From positions 1 through 32,688 of the forward strand of contig RFSX01000005.1 of the NCBI GenBank assembly GCA_009923745.1: DNA of 32,688 nucleotides, read 5' to 3'. The position numbers were made by a program, and so were the translations under genes. Positions 28,680 to 32,688 of the stretch are shown one piece after another; positions within the stretch are counted from its first letter, which is position 1, and each line of letters opens with the position of its first letter. Origin of the DNA: Chitinophagia bacterium (GTDB lineage: Bacteria; Bacteroidota; Bacteroidia; Chitinophagales; Saprospiraceae). Below the pieces are notes generated by a model. It searched no databases, had not been told where the DNA came from, and worked only from the letters and a program-made list of their open reading frames with translations.

Positions 28680-29219
28680 TTATTGCTTATTCATATCAAT
28701 GGTACACTCGATGGATTGGACCAAAGGAATAATAATTGTAAAATTAAGTCGAAGCTGATCTTCACTAAGGAATTCGCCATTACCTGTGACGGTTATAGTA
28801 ATCGGGAATGGAATCTGTTCCAATTCGAGTGTTTGTGTTATTGCTGGCAGGTTGAAGCTGCCAGATTCTGGATTGACACTGATTGTATTATCCATACCAG
28901 TATTAAACGGTGTTGAGATTATTACATGCCAAATATTATCAGGGTCGCTAGTGACTGTCGCACTTGCCGTACCCAAACCATCCGGAATCTGATCAGGCGG
29001 GACTAAACCGCCGAGGCAAGCACTGAAGTCTCCCTCGAAAATACCGAGATACTTCGCCCTGATTTCTGTTTCACAATTTACACCTGTGTAAGCTTCATCG
29101 CAATTACACACACCTTCGATGCAAGTACCGTTAGCGCCACAATCTATATCACTGCAGGGGTCAGAGCATGCAATGATGAATAGGCTTACAAATGCCAATA
29201 CAGATCCAATTTTTTTCAT
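28680..29219 (-). CDS. Predicted lipoprotein with one EGF-like module
   Basis: 179 aa; lipobox SLFIIACSDP, then CSDIDCGANGTCIEGVCNCDEAYTGVNCETE (six-Cys EGF pattern) and a beta-rich C-terminus. Confidence 0.85.
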   Translation of the reverse strand: MKKIGSVLAFVSLFIIACSDPCSDIDCGANGTCIEGVCNCDEAYTGVNCETEIRAKYLGIFEGDFSACLGGLVPPDQIPDGLGTASATVTSDPDNIWHVIISTPFNTGMDNTISVNPESGSFNLPAITQTLELEQIPFPITITVTGNGEFLSEDQLRLNFTIIIPLVQSIECTIDMNKQ

Positions 29220-29229
29220 AGCTTACTTT

Positions 29230-30203
29230 TTAAATAAATCGATTTTGCTTCATCCACTCATCATTATATACTTTATTGATATATCGGGTGCCGGAATCGT
29301 GAAATATAAGCACGGCCATGGAGTTGTCATCAAGCCTATCTTTAAGTTGCAATAGTCCCGCCATGGCTGATCCGGCACTGTAACCCAGAAGAAGGCCTTC
29401 CTCCCTTGCCAGACGCCGTGTCATGACTGCGCCATCTTTATCGCTAACCTTTTCAAAATGGTCTATTATATCAAAATCAATATTTGCAGGTATGATATCT
29501 TCTCCAATACCCTCGGTTATATAAGGATATATTTCTTCCTCATCAAACTCACCCGTTTCGTGATATTTTTTCAATGCACTGCCATAGGTATCAATCCCCC
29601 AGATTTTAATATTGGGATTTTGTTCCTTTAGATATTTTCCTGTTCCTGAAATGGTGCCTCCAGTACCTACACCAACGATAAGGTGTGTGATCTTACCTTC
29701 GGTTTGTTCCCATATTTCTGGTCCTGTCGAATAGTAATGGGCTTCCCGATTGGATAGGTTGTCGTATTGATTGCACCAAACTGAATTGGGCGTTTCACTG
29801 CTTAATTTTTCAGCGACGCTGTAATAGGACCTAGGGTCATCTGCCGGGACATTGGTAGGGCATACTATGACTTCAGCTCCCAGGGCTCTCAGGATATCAA
29901 TCTTTTCTTTCGATTGCTTGTCCGAAGTAGTGAAGATGCAATTATAAGCTTTTACACAGGCTGCAAGTGCAAGGCCCATTCCGGTATTACCTGATGTACA
30001 TCAATTATGGTCCCTCCAGGTTTTAGACGCCCCTCTTTTTCAGCGTCCTCAACCATCTTGATGGCCATTCTGTCTTTTATGGAGTTTCCAGGATTGAAGT
30101 TTTCCATTTTTCCTAAAACAAGTCCGGGAACATCTTTACATATCTTGTTTATCCTGACCAGGGGAGTATTGCCTATTGTTTCCAGGATATTGTTATAAAT
30201 CAT
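29230..30203 (-). pseudogene. Cystathionine beta-synthase/cysteine synthase gene interrupted by a one-base frameshift at ~29998-29999 (ORFs 29952-30203 and 29230-29979)
   Basis: N-part MIYNNILETIGNTPLVRIN...KMENFNPGNSIKDRMA...GGTIID; sequence GAT-GT-ACATCAGGTAATACCGGAATGGGC restores D-[A]-TSGNTGMGLA with one added base; C-part GVGTGGTISGTGKYLKEQNP, GYSAGSAMAGL. Confidence 0.88.
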
Positions 30204-30292
30204 AGAAGTATATTTCGCTGTAAAGATAGGGGAAAACATGCAAAGTGCTGTCTTGCTTGGCATGTATAATCTGTGAGATTTGCTGAATTAGA

Positions 30293-31237
30293 TCACTCGT
30301 AATAGGTCATGAGGACCTGGAATCGCGTATCTAAAGCACCAAGCTTTTGGGCTACAGATCTTGAAACGATTGCATCTATATCATCGGTATAGACATTTTC
30401 AGGGATTGGACCGACGACCTGGGCGACGACAACAAGATCTGTAACAGGGTTTTGCAGTTTGATAACGGATCCCGTTTGCGCTGTTTTGTGTAGGACCAAT
30501 AGTGATTCGGTATTACTGTCAGCCTTATCCCATAGGGCGATTCCGCTCCGATTGATAATAACAGGTTCTATCACCCGCATTATCGAATCTTCCTCAGTGT
30601 TTTCCAATTGAAGCGACTCAGCTGATGGTTTTTCATTATTAACAATTACCGCTTTTGGAATATTGTTGTTTGCACTATTGTCCTTTTCTTTTTTGAATTC
30701 CTTTATTTGTACGGAATCATTCTTTGATACTATAGTTGTATTCTGTGTGCTGATTTGCTGAGCACATGGCCACCATCCAACTAAAAGTTCTTCCCCTGTT
30801 CTAAGAGATAATTTTCTAATCTTGTTCCTCACAACCAGATTTTCAATTGGCTGATCGAAATATACTTGCGATATTTTAAAGAGAGTTTCCAGCTTTTTTA
30901 CTTGATATATTACAGGTATATCATTGGCTTGATTGCGCTCACTTGAACGGATTAAATGATCCAGATTAAGTGGAATTTTAAGTTGCGTTCCAAGTGGTAG
31001 AATCTCATTTTCTTCAATCCCGTTAAGAATCAGGAGGTCGCGGAAATTAACCTTGAAATATTTGGCCAGGCTATAGGCCGTTTCGCCTTGCAGCATTTCA
31101 TGCATGTAGAATGCCTGGGCATTCTCATCGACTTCAACGACAATACTATCCAGTGATTCAAAATCAATGTGCATTTGGGCAAGCAGGCAGGAAGAGTAGC
31201 CAAGGCTCAAGAATATGAGTATTAGTTTTAAACGCAT
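30293..31237 (-). CDS. LysM domain-containing protein (secreted)
   Basis: 314 aa; signal peptide MRLKLILIFLSLGYSSCLLAQ and two LysM-like segments (HEMLQGETAYSLAKYFKVNFRDLLILNGIEENEILPLGTQLKIP; YQVKKLETLFKISQVYFDQPIENLVVRNKI). Confidence 0.8.
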   Translation of the reverse strand: MRLKLILIFLSLGYSSCLLAQMHIDFESLDSIVVEVDENAQAFYMHEMLQGETAYSLAKYFKVNFRDLLILNGIEENEILPLGTQLKIPLNLDHLIRSSERNQANDIPVIYQVKKLETLFKISQVYFDQPIENLVVRNKIRKLSLRTGEELLVGWWPCAQQISTQNTTIVSKNDSVQIKEFKKEKDNSANNNIPKAVIVNNEKPSAESLQLENTEEDSIMRVIEPVIINRSGIALWDKADSNTESLLVLHKTAQTGSVIKLQNPVTDLVVVAQVVGPIPENVYTDDIDAIVSRSVAQKLGALDTRFQVLMTYYE

Positions 31238-31332
31238 CAGACAAATTTACATAATAAATATTTATAATGTATAATTATCTTTTGATCAATACTTTAATAT
31301 TAATATTTTTAAGTAATGATGTCGTGCGCTTA

Positions 31333-31822
31333 TCAATAAGTGAGGCCACCTTTGTATAGGCAAAGAAAGGATGCATAAGCGTTCTCTACCAGGCTGCTTA
31401 CGGATTCAAAAATGTCTGTGTTCAGACCATTTTCATCAACATAAGTACCAATTCTTTTGCCGAGGACTGTAGTTATAATACTGCCTACACCAGCACCCTT
31501 TCGACCAGCACAGATCCATTCTGGTCTATTAGCATTGGTTTGAATGCACTCATCATCAAGAATTATAATTGACTGCAGCTTTCAGTAGGGTAGGAATATT
31601 ATCTCACTGGCTGGTTGTCAGATGAGGAATGACTAGTGCTTTATCTGAACCTTCAAGTTGCAGCAGAGACTCATCGTCAATGTTTTCAGGGATATTTCCG
31701 ATTTTGATTTGGGCGTCGATATCATTTATGGCCAGGCATACAAATGCCATAGCAAGTATCAATCTCAGGTTTAACTTGAACAGTTTTAAAAATCCACACT
31801 TTTCTGCTCTGCACAATTGCAC
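31333..31822 (-). pseudogene. Decayed secreted-protein gene (internal stop plus frameshift)
   Basis: 72 aa ORF ends ...LLQLEGSDKALVIPHLTTSQ-TGA; reading through gives DNIPTLLKAAVNYNS-TGA, then after a frame change ILDDECIQTNANRPEWICAGRKGAGVGSIITTVLGKRIGTYVDENGLNTDIFESVSSLVENAYASFLCLYKGGLTY-stop. Confidence 0.65.
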
Positions 31823-31998
31823 AATTGTTCTTATGTAAAAAGGCGCATTGCCCTCATTAAAATGAGAGTCAGCAACTATAAGACAAATAAAAGCATTTAT
31901 ACCTCTATGGTATTATAGGAAAATTTGTAAAAAACTTGTTATTTAAATTTTAAGCACTGCTTATCAGTTGGTTATGACAAATACTTGACACTTTTAAA

Positions 31999-32688
31999 CT
32001 AGGGCTTGATCAATTTGAACTCTGCAGAAGATACATTTTCGTCCTTTCTGAGGATATCTAGTATCTCTTCAGGGGAGTATTCTTTCATATTGTATGAAAC
32101 AAGCCAACGGTCATATGAGCCATCGATTTGTTTGAGAATACGGATACCATAATTTTTCCTGGCATATTCGAACCATCTGGACAGTTGAGCCCCATCGATA
32201 AGCTGGATGTCAATCTGCGATTTATCGTAAAGCGTGGTTTCCACCTGGACGCTTCCATCTATAATTTTCCAGCCTGTCTTTGATTCGGCAATTTCTTCCA
32301 GGATAAACTGCAGTTTATGTACGGCATCCGGTCTTTCTCTCTTGCCGGTCACACTTTTAATTTGATCTTTTTTTCTGTAGCTGATTTTTACAGTAGGTAA
32401 ATCAGGTATGTTGCTTTCATAAAAGTCCTGATATTGGAAAAAATCCGCATTTTCAAATGCTTTCTTTACCTCTTTATACTTTTCTTTTGACAGTGTCAGG
32501 CTGTGTGTACCCATTTTATAACTGTCCTGTTTTCCTTCAAAAGTGCAATAACCACCTGTGTATATTTTAAAAGTATAGACAGGGCAGGAGCCAAAACATG
32601 CTTCTTTTTCCATACTGATCAACACATCTTCAGGGCCGAGTTCGGAAATGTCTTTTGAGCTTGAACAGGCTATAATAAATAGGCTGGA
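31999..32688 (-). CDS. DUF6438-like lipoprotein, truncated by window end
   Basis: Frame stays open to the window edge: SLFIIACSSSKDISELGPEDVLISMEKEACFGSCPVYTFKIYTGGYCTFEG; lipobox-like IIACSSS and FGSCPVYTFKIY motif. Confidence 0.75.
   Translation of the reverse strand, partial: SSLFIIACSSSKDISELGPEDVLISMEKEACFGSCPVYTFKIYTGGYCTFEGKQDSYKMGTHSLTLSKEKYKEVKKAFENADFFQYQDFYESNIPDLPTVKISYRKKDQIKSVTGKRERPDAVHKLQFILEEIAESKTGWKIIDGSVQVETTLYDKSQIDIQLIDGAQLSRWFEYARKNYGIRILKQIDGSYDRWLVSYNMKEYSPEEILDILRKDENVSSAEFKLIKP

Noticed and set aside
31242-31249. TAAATTTG (minus strand) -7-like motif upstream of the LysM gene
   Set aside because: Only 5 nt before the start codon, too close to be the functional promoter.

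Overview
The window looks like a Bacteroidetes-type chromosome (family-typical RpoD, T9SS/CHU_C C-terminal domain, GWxTD protein, carboxypeptidase-like TonB receptor, TAnnTTTG promoter motifs). I see no tRNA, rRNA, CRISPR array, transposase or integrase. Most genes are housekeeping: rpoD, Lrp/AsnC regulator, S41 protease, rplS, SDR, nitrilase, TonB receptor, NA37 nucleoid protein, Thr/Ser dehydratase, KASIII, bshB1, THUMP methyltransferase, acyl-CoA carboxylase beta, CBS/cysteine synthase, LysM protein.

The standout is a same-strand run of nine tightly packed minus-strand genes (about 15.76-23.63 kb). It appears to encode a whole pathway for inositol phosphosphingolipids: CDP-alcohol phosphotransferase, DUF4833-like protein, Aur1/PAP2-type synthase, serine palmitoyltransferase-like enzyme, GNAT-type candidate ceramide synthase, CerR-like epimerase, myo-inositol-phosphate synthase, PgpA-like phosphatase and GtrA. 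Two of these (DUF4833, GtrA) have no assigned role and are candidate new components.

Two conserved genes are split by single-base frameshifts (NA37 nucleoid-associated protein and CBS/cysteine synthase). I located each shift from frame continuity of conserved motifs. There is also a decayed secreted-protein pseudogene near 31.3-31.8 kb, a GtrA gene with no canonical start for its N-terminus, a divergent Sua5/YrdC homolog, and a perfect 16-bp-arm palindrome between divergent haem-binding and TonB-receptor genes. All family assignments come from recognising motifs by eye. No searches were run.
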